From UBA4582 sp964228885 (lineage in GTDB: Bacteria > Pseudomonadota > Gammaproteobacteria > Pseudomonadales > Azotimanducaceae): DNA of 64,000 nucleotides. Below, piece after piece: positions 52,671-62,451 of the stretch. The stretch covers positions 1 to 64,000 of the forward strand of contig CAXRCG010000064.1 of the NCBI GenBank assembly GCA_964228885.1. The letters are read 5' to 3'. How positions within the stretch are numbered: the stretch's first letter is position 1; every line of letters begins with the position of its first letter. The translations under genes were made by a program, and so were the position numbers. The notes beneath the pieces were generated by a model. That model saw only the letters and a program-made list of their open reading frames with translations. It did not search any database and was not told where the DNA came from.

Positions 52671-53408
52671 CTATCCCCCTGTGAGTTGCCAGTCGAATTT
52701 CTTTTCAAGGCGCTGTGAGCCTCGACCTGACGACTGTGCGACTATCATAATTTCTCTCGGAGAGAATCCTTCCGGAACATTTAGCTCTCCATCAATATTT
52801 TGGAAATAACGGAACTTGAAACGGATGGCTTCACTCTTGTCTTCGACCAAATCAACCAGTGACAAGCTGCGATCTTCCTTACCTAGTTTACCCAGAACCT
52901 TAATTTCCACACCACCTTGTATATAGTCGTGTTTATCGACTATTTGAGTAAGCAGCAGACTGTAACGGAATCTACTCGGTTCAGATGACGGCTTCATATC
53001 CAAGCGCTCTATTCTAAGCCCTCTCTCCTCCGCATTTGGCACCATCACGGCTTTGTAAAACCTTGTTTCTTCGCTTAGATCCGCAATTTTTTTCTGCAAG
53101 GCCTCAACTGTCTGCTGTATCTCTTCGTTTGCCCTCGAGTCTACCTGCCCACCAAGCTTCAGAACCGCAATATCTTGTCGAAGTTTGCTGACGAGCTTGT
53201 CAGACACGCTTAATTGTGACCGCAATTCATCACGTTCGTTCACAACCTCAACTTTTGTCACCATCCCCCGGTCGATTCCATAATTAAATGTCAGCCAACC
53301 CAACGCTAAAAACGCTAGCAGACAAAACAGAAATCCAACACCCCGATAGTAAGGTCGATGTGGCACTACTACCATTTGGTATTGCTTACTGCCTTTTACT
53401 GTCGCCAT
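52671..53408 (-). CDS. membrane-anchored coiled-coil protein (DUF6776-like)
   Basis: A protein of 245 residues; the ATG at 53408 begins MATVKGSK, while the frame is open to 53492. One membrane helix (about 23-43: GVGFLFCLLAFLALGWLTF) precedes a coiled coil (about 50-120, heptads in DELRSQLSVSDKLVSKLRQDI). A beta-rich domain follows. It belongs to a gammaproteobacterial family, usually found next to bactofilin and erpA, of unknown function, possibly as membrane partner of the bactofilin filament. Confidence 0.75.
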   Translation of the reverse strand: MATVKGSKQYQMVVVPHRPYYRGVGFLFCLLAFLALGWLTFNYGIDRGMVTKVEVVNERDELRSQLSVSDKLVSKLRQDIAVLKLGGQVDSRANEEIQQTVEALQKKIADLSEETRFYKAVMVPNAEERGLRIERLDMKPSSEPSRFRYSLLLTQIVDKHDYIQGGVEIKVLGKLGKEDRSLSLVDLVEDKSEAIRFKFRYFQNIDGELNVPEGFSPREIMIVAQSSGRGSQRLEKKFDWQLTGG

Positions 53409-53616
53409 TTTATTCCAAGTACCAGCACAAAAATTACCAAAGGATCGTAAGTTTAGCAGAAACTGGTCTAAAACAAGCCATTTCAAAACCAAAGGTACCG
53501 ATTTGGGTCAATTATTGATCGAATCCCCATTAGCGGCGTGACCCGCACACAATCTCATTTGAAACCTTGCTCAAGGAATGGTTGAATTCGCATCTCAAAA
53601 ATTAGGGCACTTTTTA

Positions 53617-54903
53617 ATGACACGTTCCGAAACCTTATTCGCAAACGCCAACAAAATACTCCCTGGAGGCGTTAACTCTCCCGTTAGGGCGTTCCAGCGT
53701 GTGGGTGGCAACCCTCTGTTTTTCAAGCACAGCGAGGGCGCCTACCTGACCGACGTGGATGACAAGCGATACATCGATTACATTGGCTCTTGGGGACCCA
53801 TGATCGTTGGACATAATCATCCGGAGGTTATCGATCAAGTGAAATCAGCCATATCCCACGGATTGAGTTTTGGTGCTCCGACGGAAATCGAGACGATAAT
53901 GGCTGAGAAGGTCACGAAGTTGATGCCCAGCATCGAGATGATTCGAATGGTCAGCTCTGGCACAGAAGCGACGATGAGCGCAATCAGAGTCGCAAGAGGA
54001 TTTACTGGCAGAGATAAAATTGTCAAGTTTGAAGGTTGTTATCACGGTCATAGCGACGCGCTGTTGGTTAAAGCCGGCAGCGGTGCACTGACACTAGGTG
54101 AACCTGACTCACTTGGCGTGCCAGCAAGTGTGGCACAGCACACAGTCACGCTTGAATATAACAATATTGAACAGGTGGAAGCCTTTTTTGCCGAGGCAGG
54201 AGATCAGGTAGCAGCGGTCATCGTCGAACCAATCGCGGGTAATATGGGTTGCGTTCCGCCGATACCTGGATTCCTTGAAGCCCTAAGAACCCTGACTTCC
54301 AGTGCCGGCGCACTGCTTATTTTCGATGAGGTAATGACCGGATTCAGGGTTAAGCTTGGCGGCGCTCAAGCGCAATACAACATCGTTCCTGACCTCACCA
54401 CACTCGGCAAGGTCATCGGTGGCGGCATGCCGGTCGGCGCATTTGGTGGACGCAGAGATGTAATGAGTGTTGTTGCCCCTCTTGGCGGCGTTTATCAGGC
54501 TGGCACTCTATCGGGAAACCCCATTGCAATGACCGCCGGCCTCGCGACCTTATCACTGATTGAACAACCGGACTTTTTCGAGACATTGACCGCACGCACA
54601 GAGCGTTTAGTCACTGGTCTCAGAAACGCTGCCGCTAATGCAGGCATTGCTCTTTCAACCAATCAGGTCGGCGGGATGTTCGGTTTCTTTTTCACCGCAA
54701 CGGACCCAGTTACACGATTTAGTGAAGTGATGAACGCGGACACTGCAAGGTTTAATCTGTTCTTCAACGGCATGTTGGGCCAAGGCATTAATCTTGCACC
54801 ATCTCCCTTTGAATCCGGTTTTGTGTCTGGCGCTCACACGGAAGAGGATATCGAACAAACCCTAGATGCCGCGAGCAAAATTTTAGCGACACTCAGCGAG
54901 TAA
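53617..54903 (+). CDS. hemL: glutamate-1-semialdehyde 2,1-aminomutase
   Basis: A PLP enzyme of 428 residues that makes 5-aminolevulinate in the C5 haem pathway. ATG at 53617 was chosen; the frame opens at 53578. Motifs PGGVNSPVRAF, SSGTEATMSAIR, FDEVMTGFR and the PLP lysine in TLGKVIGGG are present. It is the first gene of a plus-strand run with a PfkB kinase and a DadA-like oxidase. It supplies haem precursors, consistent with the haem-rich neighbours in the window. Confidence 0.97.
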   Translation: MTRSETLFANANKILPGGVNSPVRAFQRVGGNPLFFKHSEGAYLTDVDDKRYIDYIGSWGPMIVGHNHPEVIDQVKSAISHGLSFGAPTEIETIMAEKVTKLMPSIEMIRMVSSGTEATMSAIRVARGFTGRDKIVKFEGCYHGHSDALLVKAGSGALTLGEPDSLGVPASVAQHTVTLEYNNIEQVEAFFAEAGDQVAAVIVEPIAGNMGCVPPIPGFLEALRTLTSSAGALLIFDEVMTGFRVKLGGAQAQYNIVPDLTTLGKVIGGGMPVGAFGGRRDVMSVVAPLGGVYQAGTLSGNPIAMTAGLATLSLIEQPDFFETLTARTERLVTGLRNAAANAGIALSTNQVGGMFGFFFTATDPVTRFSEVMNADTARFNLFFNGMLGQGINLAPSPFESGFVSGAHTEEDIEQTLDAASKILATLSE

Positions 54904-54953
54904 ACGAGTCTCCGGCACATTCACTCCCAACATAAATCGATTAAGGAACCAAC

Positions 54954-55943
54954 GTGAAGAAATACGACATTTATGGCATTGGAAACGCGCTCGTCGATAC
55001 CGAATACGAAGTTGACGACGCATTTATTAGCAAAGCGGGCGTCGGCAAAGGATTGATGACGCTGATTGACAGCGACGAGCGCAAACGGTTGCTCGACCTG
55101 CTTGAAGTTGAACACGAACACCGGGCTGTTAAACAGGCCGGCGGGGGCTCCGCGGCGAACACAATGGTCGCCGCAGCACAGCTTGGGGCCAATAGCTTTT
55201 ACAGTTGCAAGGTTGCAGGCGACGAAACCGGCGACTTCTTTATGTCAGATTTAAAGATCGCAGGCGTAGATACCAATCTAGATGCGGGCCGTGAGGAAGG
55301 CATTACGGGAAAATGCATATCGATGGTAACTCCCGATGCAGAACGCACAATGACCACACACCTGGGCATTACAGAAACTTTGTCACCCAAAGAGCTAAAC
55401 CGGGAAGCCCTTCGAAATTCGACCTATCTTTATATTGAAGGCTACCTCGTGACTTCACCCACGGCTTTCGCGGCTGTTAAAGAGACCATCGACATAGCTA
55501 AAGGAGCAGGCGTGCAGGTTTCATTAACACTTTCTGATCCTGCAATGGTAGAGAATTTCAAAGCATCTTTTGACGCGTTGGCCGAACTCGGTATTGATCT
55601 GATTTTTTGCAACGAAGAAGAAGCCAGGCTCTGGACAGCCGCCAGCAGTAGGGGCGAAGCCATGGCCCGCCTTAAAACCGTCTGCGGCAAAGTCGTGATG
55701 ACCTGCGGCAAAGAAGGTGCCCTAGTTTTTGATGGTAAAGAGGAAACCATGTCGGTCGGTGTCGCAACCAAGGCAGTAGATACGACTGGTGCGGGAGATA
55801 TTTTTGCAGGCACTTTCCTTTTTGGTTTGACCCGTGGCATGAGCTTTCCTGCCTGTGCAGATCTTGCTAACCGGGCAGCCTCACTGCTTGTTTCAAGCTT
55901 CGGCGCTCGCGCTGACAAAGCGGCTCTTCGCAGCCTCTTATAA
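54954..55943 (+). CDS. PfkB family sugar/nucleoside kinase (adenosine-kinase-like)
   Basis: A protein of 329 residues starting at GTG after AGGAACC. PfkB signatures are GGGSAANTMVAAAQLG and the ATP/catalytic-base motif DTTGAGDIFAGTFLFGL. This type is the proteobacterial adenosine-kinase-like branch; the substrate is not certain. It lies 50 bp after hemL and nine bases before the DadA-like gene. Confidence 0.88.
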   Translation: MKKYDIYGIGNALVDTEYEVDDAFISKAGVGKGLMTLIDSDERKRLLDLLEVEHEHRAVKQAGGGSAANTMVAAAQLGANSFYSCKVAGDETGDFFMSDLKIAGVDTNLDAGREEGITGKCISMVTPDAERTMTTHLGITETLSPKELNREALRNSTYLYIEGYLVTSPTAFAAVKETIDIAKGAGVQVSLTLSDPAMVENFKASFDALAELGIDLIFCNEEEARLWTAASSRGEAMARLKTVCGKVVMTCGKEGALVFDGKEETMSVGVATKAVDTTGAGDIFAGTFLFGLTRGMSFPACADLANRAASLLVSSFGARADKAALRSLL

Positions 55944-55951
55944 TCCAAGGC

Positions 55952-57208
55952 ATGACCCGACCATCGATCATTGTTGCTGGTGCGGGAATAATTGGTGCGT
56001 CAATTGCCTTCAACCTTTCACAGAAAGGTTATGCGGTTACATTAATAGATCGAACAGCGCCAGCATCCGGCGCATCGTTCGGCAATGCTGGCGGTATCGT
56101 TAATAATTCCTGCGTACCAACATCAACACCCGGCATTGTCTTTGACCTTGTCAAGATGCTGACTCGACCTCATTCACCATTTTCTCTTAGACCTCGGTAT
56201 CTTCTGAAAGCACTCCCTTGGCTAATTGAGTTTCTTCACCAAAGCCGCCAAGACCGAGTTAACCAAAACGCAGCTCAGCTACACGCACTCACCCGTCACG
56301 CCGCCGAGGACTGGCTAAAACTCGTGGGTGAAACTGCGCTGACTCGTTATGTGCAAAAGGTTGGATGGCTTAAGGTGTACTCATCAACCCGCAGCTTTGC
56401 GAATACTGTTTTCGCTCAACAATTAATGGATCGTTTACAGGTGCCCTATGACGTACTTGGTGCTCGAGATATAAGACGGCTCGAACCTGCTTTGTCACCT
56501 AATTTTACTTGCGGTCTATTTCAACCAGACGCTCTGCACATTACCAACCCAGGTGCACTGGTTCATGAGATGACTCATCTCATGCTCGGGTACGGTGGCA
56601 TCTACAAAAAGATGTGCGTAGAACAAGTCAGCATGGGCAAAAACGCAGTCACTGTCTCAAACAAATCGGAATCACTGAGCGCTGACAAACTTGTTATCGC
56701 AACGGGAGCCTATACCGAACCTCTGGCTACGATGGTCGGAGACAAAGTGACGCTAGTCGCGGAACGCGGCTACCATATGATGTTCCCAAGCACCACTGCC
56801 TCCCTGTTATCTCGTCCGGTCGTCAATGGTGATAGTTCTTTTGTCTTATCTCCGATGGACACTGGCATGCGCATGACCAGTCAGGTTGAGATCTCAGGTG
56901 TCAATGACCCTCCCGACTACCAACGAATTAGGCACCTCACCCAACTAGCTCGAAGGATGCTTCCCGATCTAGATACACAGGAAGAGTCAGTGTGGATGGG
57001 TTGTCGACCATCATTACCTGACTCACTTCCAGTGATTAGCCGTTCTTATGCGAGCAACAGCATCATCTACGCATTTGGACACCAGCACCTCGGTATGACC
57101 CTTGGTCCGGTGACGGCATTTCTGGTTGAACAAATGCTTACTGGCGAGAAAACCAAAACAGATCTCCACCCCTACCGGATAAATCGATTCAAATCTGCTT
57201 TTACATAA
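55952..57208 (+). CDS. FAD-dependent D-amino-acid dehydrogenase-like protein
   Basis: A DAO-fold flavoprotein of 418 residues. The FAD site VAGAGIIGASIAFNLS lies at the N-terminus and the C-terminal FAD-binding stretch is GHQHLGMTLGPVTA. Family relatives (DadA) oxidise D-amino acids, glycine or proline with electrons going to the respiratory chain. It is the last of the plus-strand hemL run, separated from the kinase gene by eight bases. Confidence 0.85.
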   Translation: MTRPSIIVAGAGIIGASIAFNLSQKGYAVTLIDRTAPASGASFGNAGGIVNNSCVPTSTPGIVFDLVKMLTRPHSPFSLRPRYLLKALPWLIEFLHQSRQDRVNQNAAQLHALTRHAAEDWLKLVGETALTRYVQKVGWLKVYSSTRSFANTVFAQQLMDRLQVPYDVLGARDIRRLEPALSPNFTCGLFQPDALHITNPGALVHEMTHLMLGYGGIYKKMCVEQVSMGKNAVTVSNKSESLSADKLVIATGAYTEPLATMVGDKVTLVAERGYHMMFPSTTASLLSRPVVNGDSSFVLSPMDTGMRMTSQVEISGVNDPPDYQRIRHLTQLARRMLPDLDTQEESVWMGCRPSLPDSLPVISRSYASNSIIYAFGHQHLGMTLGPVTAFLVEQMLTGEKTKTDLHPYRINRFKSAFT

Positions 57209-57397
57209 GACACGTTGACAACATATCTACGCAGTTGTTGTTCCTCAAAGAACGCTTTTGAGCGACGATACAGGTGATAGACCTTTATCTTTGCACGGCA
57301 CACACAGGGCGTACGAATTGACTAAACCGGCACGCCAAAGTCGATAACCTCCATGGCCTAGCGGGAGAACTCATCGCCAATATTGAACCCATGATGT

Positions 57398-59761
57398 TTA
57401 TCCAAAAAGACCTAATTGCTTATCGGTGATCTGCCCTAACGATGTTCCCTTAAACGCGAGAATCGCATCAGCAACGGGAGCCAATTGTTTTTCAACGTAA
57501 AAGTCGTAATCAAGGTCCGAGCGCAGATATTGCTTAGGTTCAGGACCATTAACTGTCATGACGTACTCTATCCACTTGCTTGCAGAAAACACCCCTGCAG
57601 TCCCGCGATCCTGTTTCTCTTGTTCAGCCATTCGAGCAGCTTTGACATGGGGCGGAACGTTTTTTGTGTAATCTGCAAGCTTCCTGCGCAAACGCTTCCT
57701 TAGGACAAGCTGATCATCCTTTTCACCTCGATAAACCGAGGCAACAGTTTCTTTGACGTATCCCTCGAAGGGGGCTTCCTGAAAAACGAGTTTGTAGAGC
57801 GTCTGTTGAAACTCTCTCGCCAACTGGCTCCAGTCAGTCCGGACTGTTTCCAGACCCTTAAAAACCATCTCCTGCTCACCTTCCTTCATGACAACACCGG
57901 CATACCGCTTCTTGCTGCCTGCGTCCGAACCACGAACCGTAGGCATCAAAAATTTCACAAATCGGGTTTCATATTCAAGCTCAAGTCGACTGGACACACC
58001 AAGTGATGTCTGCAAATGCTCCCGCCACCAGTTATTCAGATAGGTCACCAGTTCAACCGCCGTCTGGTCAACATCACTTGCCCCCTTGAGGTCTACGAAT
58101 ACAGAATCCGTATCCCCGTAGATCACCGGAAAGCCCTTCTCTTCTAACAAGTTCCTAGTCGTCTGCAATATTTCATGTCCTCGCAAGGTAATCGAGCTTG
58201 CCAGCTTTGGATCGAAAAAGCGGCATCCGGTCGTTCCCATCACACCATAGAATGAATTCATGATGATCTTGATCGCCTGAGACATCGCTGTTTTTTTCAG
58301 CTTTTTTGCCTGGTCTCGTGCATCCCAGAGATTCGCGATAATCTCAGGAAGAATATAATTATCTCGGGAAAACTGACTTTCCTTAAAGCCGGGAATGGGG
58401 TCGTTCTCTTCGCTTGCAACTATCATCGCCAGCGGATCTACATGAAAGGTTCGAATAATGCTGGGATACAAACTCTTAAAATCGAGCAACACGACGTCTT
58501 CAAATAAGCCAGGCTTAGAGTCAAGCACATAACCACCGGGGCTGCTGATGTCTTGTTCAAGATCGGCCACCGGCGCAACAAAGCCCTTGCGATGCAAGCG
58601 AGGCAAATAAAGGTAGTCGAATGCCGCAACAGACCCACCGGGTCGATCCAACTCGAGACCCGTTAACCTTCCACGCTCTAGGCTAAATGCCATCAGTTCA
58701 GTCGATTCAAATATTTCAACAACAAGCTGACAATCCTCAAGATTATAAGCCGCCAATTTCAGCTTATCTTCTCGAAACATATCTTGAATTTCACTGGCTC
58801 GACTTTCTACATTATCGACCAGTTTACCTCTACCCAGTAATTCGCGAGCAACAAAATCTAAAGCAAAACTCTCGAATGACCATGCCGCAGTTCGCAGCAT
58901 TTCAATGCCATCAAGCACAACCCGTCCTGGCACCAACGCATAATTTCTGTCCTGACGCTGCGGGTTAGTTCGCCAGTGCACAGTCTCGCCACCACGTCCA
59001 AGCCGGAAGTCAATGTTGAGCGCTTGGCATCTTTGTTCCAGAAATTGCAAATCAAACGCAACCACGCTCCAACCAATGATCACATCCGGATCAACCTCAG
59101 CGAACCAGGATAAGAAGCGCCGTATTAGCGCACGCTCATCGACTAAAAACTCCAGATACTCTGGCTGACCTGCCACATCAACACCGGTCATAAAGACAGC
59201 CTGAAAACCCTTACCAGCAACCGCGATCGAATAAAGCACGTTCTCAGAATATGAAGTTTCAATATCTAATGACGCTATTTTTAGCGTTGGCGTAAAGTTC
59301 ACCGGGGCGAGCTGCGGGTTTAAAAACGATTGATAGGCGCCAACGCCCACCGGGAGATCAGCGCCTTCTTGAGTCGAGGTGCCCGAAATCGACAGCGCGC
59401 CATTAATAAACCGCTCCATCAAGAAGCGATCAGTTGGACGAACATCAGCTTCAAGGGCAGCTATTTTTTTGGCTGAGAGTCTGGATCTTGCGACATTAAG
59501 ATCACGCTGATTCCTAAAATAACAAGCGTGAACCGGGGTACTTTGAAAGTCCTTCAGTTTTATCTGTTGGTGCCGCCAGGCTACCACGCCTTTCAAAATA
59601 TTTTCAGCGCGGAGGATCAGGTTATCAGGCAGGAAAAAGATGGAATCCTGATTTTCGATGGTTATCTGAACCGGCCCTTCGCAGGTGGCTGCCCAAAAGA
59701 CGAGGCTTTGTCCTTCAGCCGTTTCTGTCCACTGCCTCGTTAAAATAAACCCGTGAACCAT
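57398..59761 (-). CDS. polB: DNA polymerase II
   Basis: A family B polymerase of 787 residues (E. coli Pol II has 783). ATG at 59761 begins MVHGFILTRQW, matching the family start; the frame opens at 59833. Exonuclease motif ASLDIETSY, polymerase motif A LLDFKSLYPSII and motif C YGDTDSVFVD are intact. It acts in replication restart and translesion synthesis. No LexA box was seen in the 200 bases upstream, unlike in E. coli. Confidence 0.95.
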   Translation of the reverse strand: MVHGFILTRQWTETAEGQSLVFWAATCEGPVQITIENQDSIFFLPDNLILRAENILKGVVAWRHQQIKLKDFQSTPVHACYFRNQRDLNVARSRLSAKKIAALEADVRPTDRFLMERFINGALSISGTSTQEGADLPVGVGAYQSFLNPQLAPVNFTPTLKIASLDIETSYSENVLYSIAVAGKGFQAVFMTGVDVAGQPEYLEFLVDERALIRRFLSWFAEVDPDVIIGWSVVAFDLQFLEQRCQALNIDFRLGRGGETVHWRTNPQRQDRNYALVPGRVVLDGIEMLRTAAWSFESFALDFVARELLGRGKLVDNVESRASEIQDMFREDKLKLAAYNLEDCQLVVEIFESTELMAFSLERGRLTGLELDRPGGSVAAFDYLYLPRLHRKGFVAPVADLEQDISSPGGYVLDSKPGLFEDVVLLDFKSLYPSIIRTFHVDPLAMIVASEENDPIPGFKESQFSRDNYILPEIIANLWDARDQAKKLKKTAMSQAIKIIMNSFYGVMGTTGCRFFDPKLASSITLRGHEILQTTRNLLEEKGFPVIYGDTDSVFVDLKGASDVDQTAVELVTYLNNWWREHLQTSLGVSSRLELEYETRFVKFLMPTVRGSDAGSKKRYAGVVMKEGEQEMVFKGLETVRTDWSQLAREFQQTLYKLVFQEAPFEGYVKETVASVYRGEKDDQLVLRKRLRRKLADYTKNVPPHVKAARMAEQEKQDRGTAGVFSASKWIEYVMTVNGPEPKQYLRSDLDYDFYVEKQLAPVADAILAFKGTSLGQITDKQLGLFG

Positions 59762-59980
59762 GTGTGTGGTTGTCTCTTGGGAAACCGAATCAAAAGTTAG
59801 ATGAAGATTAGGATGTCGGCCGGCAGACTTCAACTAAGCTATTGACGCCTGGCCGATAAAAGAAACTAAAACCGGCTGCACAATGCATGACTGACGTGAC
59901 CCATTCTGCACAAGACGCCCACTAGATACTTATCACATCTGCGTTGCAAATAGCACTGTGTCCCGGCAAGCGAGCAGGCA

Positions 59981-60751
59981 CTAGCTTGCAAAAATCAGCT
60001 GTATGGCACCTGTTGGCCCTTCAGTGACGGTCACCGATACATCAAATGCCTGTTGAATCGAGTCTGAAGTGATAACCGCAGCCGGCTTACCGACTCCCAG
60101 AATCTTTCCCTCATTCATCAGAATGATTTCATCACAAAACTGACACGCCAATTCAATATCGTGCAACACCAGTCCAACCGCTGTACCCTGCGCGGCGAAA
60201 CCACGCACTAATCTAAAAAACGCCACCTGATGGGCGATATCCAGTGGCGCTATCGGTTCGTCGAAAAGTAAATGTGCGTGACTCAGATCATCAACAACTT
60301 GGCTAACCACACGGCAAATTTGCACTCTCTGCTTTTCGCCGCCTGAGAGCGAGGTATAAGACCGCTGAGCGAAGTCAGTCAGCGAAAACAAATGTAAGAC
60401 CTCAGCGACTAGCGCATGGTTTGTCGCTTCATCGCTTTGATGGGGAATTCTGCCCATCAGCACAACTTCTTCTACACTAAAGGGAAAATCCAGACTAGCG
60501 GTCTGCGGTAATACAGCAATCCTTTTTGCCAGCTCCCCTCGCGACCGTGATTTCAAGTCAACCCCGTCTAGACTGATAGAACCAGACTGCGCTTTTTCGT
60601 ATCCTGCTGCGAGGTGCACAAGTGACGTTTTTCCAGCACCATTCGCGCCCAGAATCCCAGTGACACGACCACTAGGGATTGTCGCCGATATATCCTCCAG
60701 CAACAGTTGGCTACCCACACCAAAACGACAATGTCTCAATTTAAGCGTCAA
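59981..60751 (-). CDS. hmuV: haem-type ABC transporter ATPase
   Basis: An ATPase of 256 residues with Walker A GANGAGKTS, signature LSGGEKQRVQ, and a slightly unusual Walker B (LLFDEPIAPLD). The AVLPQTASLDFPFSVEEVVLMGR segment is characteristic of HmuV-like haem importers. It overlaps the permease gene by ATGA. It energises import through HmuU. Confidence 0.88.
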   Translation of the reverse strand: MTLKLRHCRFGVGSQLLLEDISATIPSGRVTGILGANGAGKTSLVHLAAGYEKAQSGSISLDGVDLKSRSRGELAKRIAVLPQTASLDFPFSVEEVVLMGRIPHQSDEATNHALVAEVLHLFSLTDFAQRSYTSLSGGEKQRVQICRVVSQVVDDLSHAHLLFDEPIAPLDIAHQVAFFRLVRGFAAQGTAVGLVLHDIELACQFCDEIILMNEGKILGVGKPAAVITSDSIQQAFDVSVTVTEGPTGAIQLIFAS

Positions 60752-61731
60752 ATGCCCAACTTTCCTTTCTGACGCATAATCAGATAGATAAAAAATGGTC
60801 CGCCTAACAAAGCTGTCAGTATCCCTATGGGTAGTTCAGCAGGCGAAATGATACTTCTACCAACACCATCGGCCAAAAGCACCAGAATAGCCCCTAGCAG
60901 AGCCGAGCCAGGTATAACAACTGAATGATTCGAGCTACTCGTCAAGCGAATAAGGTGAGGAACAACTAGACCTACAAACGCCACAATACCCGTCAGCGCG
61001 ACACCTACCCCAACAATAACAGCAGTCAATACGACGATTCGCTGACGTAAACGGGTAATATCAATGCCAAGGTAGTAAGCTTCTTTGTCTCCAAGGGTTA
61101 CGGCATTGAGGTTTCTACTTTCTCTCATCAACAAAACGATCGCCGCAGGAATAATCAAAGCAATCGAAACACCGGTCCAATCCGCGCCATTGAAACTTCC
61201 TAGGGCCCAAAAGGTCACCGATCGCAGCTCAAGATCTGAAGATAAATATGAGAACAACCCGACCCCAGCTATCGCAATTGAATTGAAAGCAATACCTGCA
61301 AGCAACATGCTTGAAATTGTGCCACTTCGCTTGCCAATCTCAAGCACCAACCACGAAATCAACAATCCTCCGACAAAAGCACTGCCACTGACACCCAGCA
61401 GACCAAAAGCAGAGGTATGAAGATCAAGCACCATATACGCCGCGGCAAACAATGCAGCCCCACTGGACACGCCTATGAGAGCAGGATCTGCCAAAGGGTT
61501 TCGGAACAATCCCTGAATCACAGCTCCCGCAACAGACACACCGGCACCAACAATGATCGCAAGCAACACCCTGGGAAGCCTAATCTCCCAGAATATTGTT
61601 TCACTCACCGCATCTGCATGCCCCATCAACAAATCTAACAGCAAAATCTTCGAGGCACCGACACAGAGCATCATGGCCGTTGATAGCAATAGCGTGATCA
61701 GTAGCACAGGCGATTTCATTAACCAGCGCAT
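60748..61731 (-). CDS. hmuU: haem-type ABC transporter permease (FecCD family)
   Basis: A FecCD/BtuC-type permease of 327 residues with about nine or ten membrane helices. Motifs are the family LPRVLLAIIVGAGVSVAGAV and GIVAFVGLVVPHLIRL. Neither a periplasmic binding protein (HmuT) nor a TonB receptor lies next to it here. Its ATG directly follows the sfsA stop, so it is coexpressed with it; haem is the likely substrate, cobalamin or a siderophore the alternative. Confidence 0.88.
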   Translation of the reverse strand: MRWLMKSPVLLITLLLSTAMMLCVGASKILLLDLLMGHADAVSETIFWEIRLPRVLLAIIVGAGVSVAGAVIQGLFRNPLADPALIGVSSGAALFAAAYMVLDLHTSAFGLLGVSGSAFVGGLLISWLVLEIGKRSGTISSMLLAGIAFNSIAIAGVGLFSYLSSDLELRSVTFWALGSFNGADWTGVSIALIIPAAIVLLMRESRNLNAVTLGDKEAYYLGIDITRLRQRIVVLTAVIVGVGVALTGIVAFVGLVVPHLIRLTSSSNHSVVIPGSALLGAILVLLADGVGRSIISPAELPIGILTALLGGPFFIYLIMRQKGKLGI

Positions 61732-62451
61732 TCAAACACTTTCCAAAAAGGGCATTGAATGTCCCAGCACAATACCTTCCGGTGAACATTTCGTACTGTA
61801 GGCATAAACTTCCACCCCCACTTCACGAGCTGCAACCAGGGTCTCTGCGTAAAGCGGGTCAATATCACGGGCAGGCACAACCTGAGTGATACCTGTATGC
61901 TGCACACAGAAGAAAAGCACGCCGCGAAAACCCGCTCTAACAACTTCAGTGAGTTCACGCAGGTGTTTGGTTCCTCGCGCTGTGACCGCATCTGGAAACC
62001 GCCCCAACCCCTTCGCGATGGACTCATCCAGTAGCGTCACACTTTTAATTTCGATGTAGCAATCCGGTTTGTTTGGGTGCTCGCTGAGAAATAGATCAAT
62101 ACGGCTATTCTCTGCCCCGTATTTCACTTCACTTTGCACAGCGCTGTAGCCCCGAAATTCGGGCACGTTACCCAGCCCCTCTTTAACAATGGCGTTAGCT
62201 CTCGCAGATTGAATGCCAATAAAATGTCCTAATGGCGTGCGGCTGATCTCCCAGGTATTGGGATATTTACGTTTGGCATTATCCGAAGTAGAAAACCAGA
62301 CTTCATCTCCTGGATTTGCGCAATTCTTCATTGAACCCGTGTTCGGGCAGTGGATTGTTCGCCGGCTGCCATCATCCAATTCAATATCTGCCAGAAAGCG
62401 TTTGTATCTTCGCAGCAAAATACCATGTTCCAGCGCACCTTCAAATTCCAC
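61732..62451 (-). CDS. sfsA: sugar fermentation stimulation protein homologue SfsA
   Basis: A protein of 239 residues starting at GTG 62451 after TGGAG; the resulting MEFEGAL start aligns with E. coli SfsA. Family motifs include YKRFLADIELDDG, HCPNTGSMKNCANPG, SDNAKRKYPNTWE and FRGVLFFCVQHT. It is a DNA-binding or nuclease-like protein of uncertain role. It overlaps the upstream aminotransferase by 11 nt. Confidence 0.93.
   Translation of the reverse strand: MEFEGALEHGILLRRYKRFLADIELDDGSRRTIHCPNTGSMKNCANPGDEVWFSTSDNAKRKYPNTWEISRTPLGHFIGIQSARANAIVKEGLGNVPEFRGYSAVQSEVKYGAENSRIDLFLSEHPNKPDCYIEIKSVTLLDESIAKGLGRFPDAVTARGTKHLRELTEVVRAGFRGVLFFCVQHTGITQVVPARDIDPLYAETLVAAREVGVEVYAYSTKCSPEGIVLGHSMPFLESV

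Noticed and set aside
59762..59960. LexA box upstream of polB
   Set aside because: No CTG-N10-CAG palindrome could be found there.
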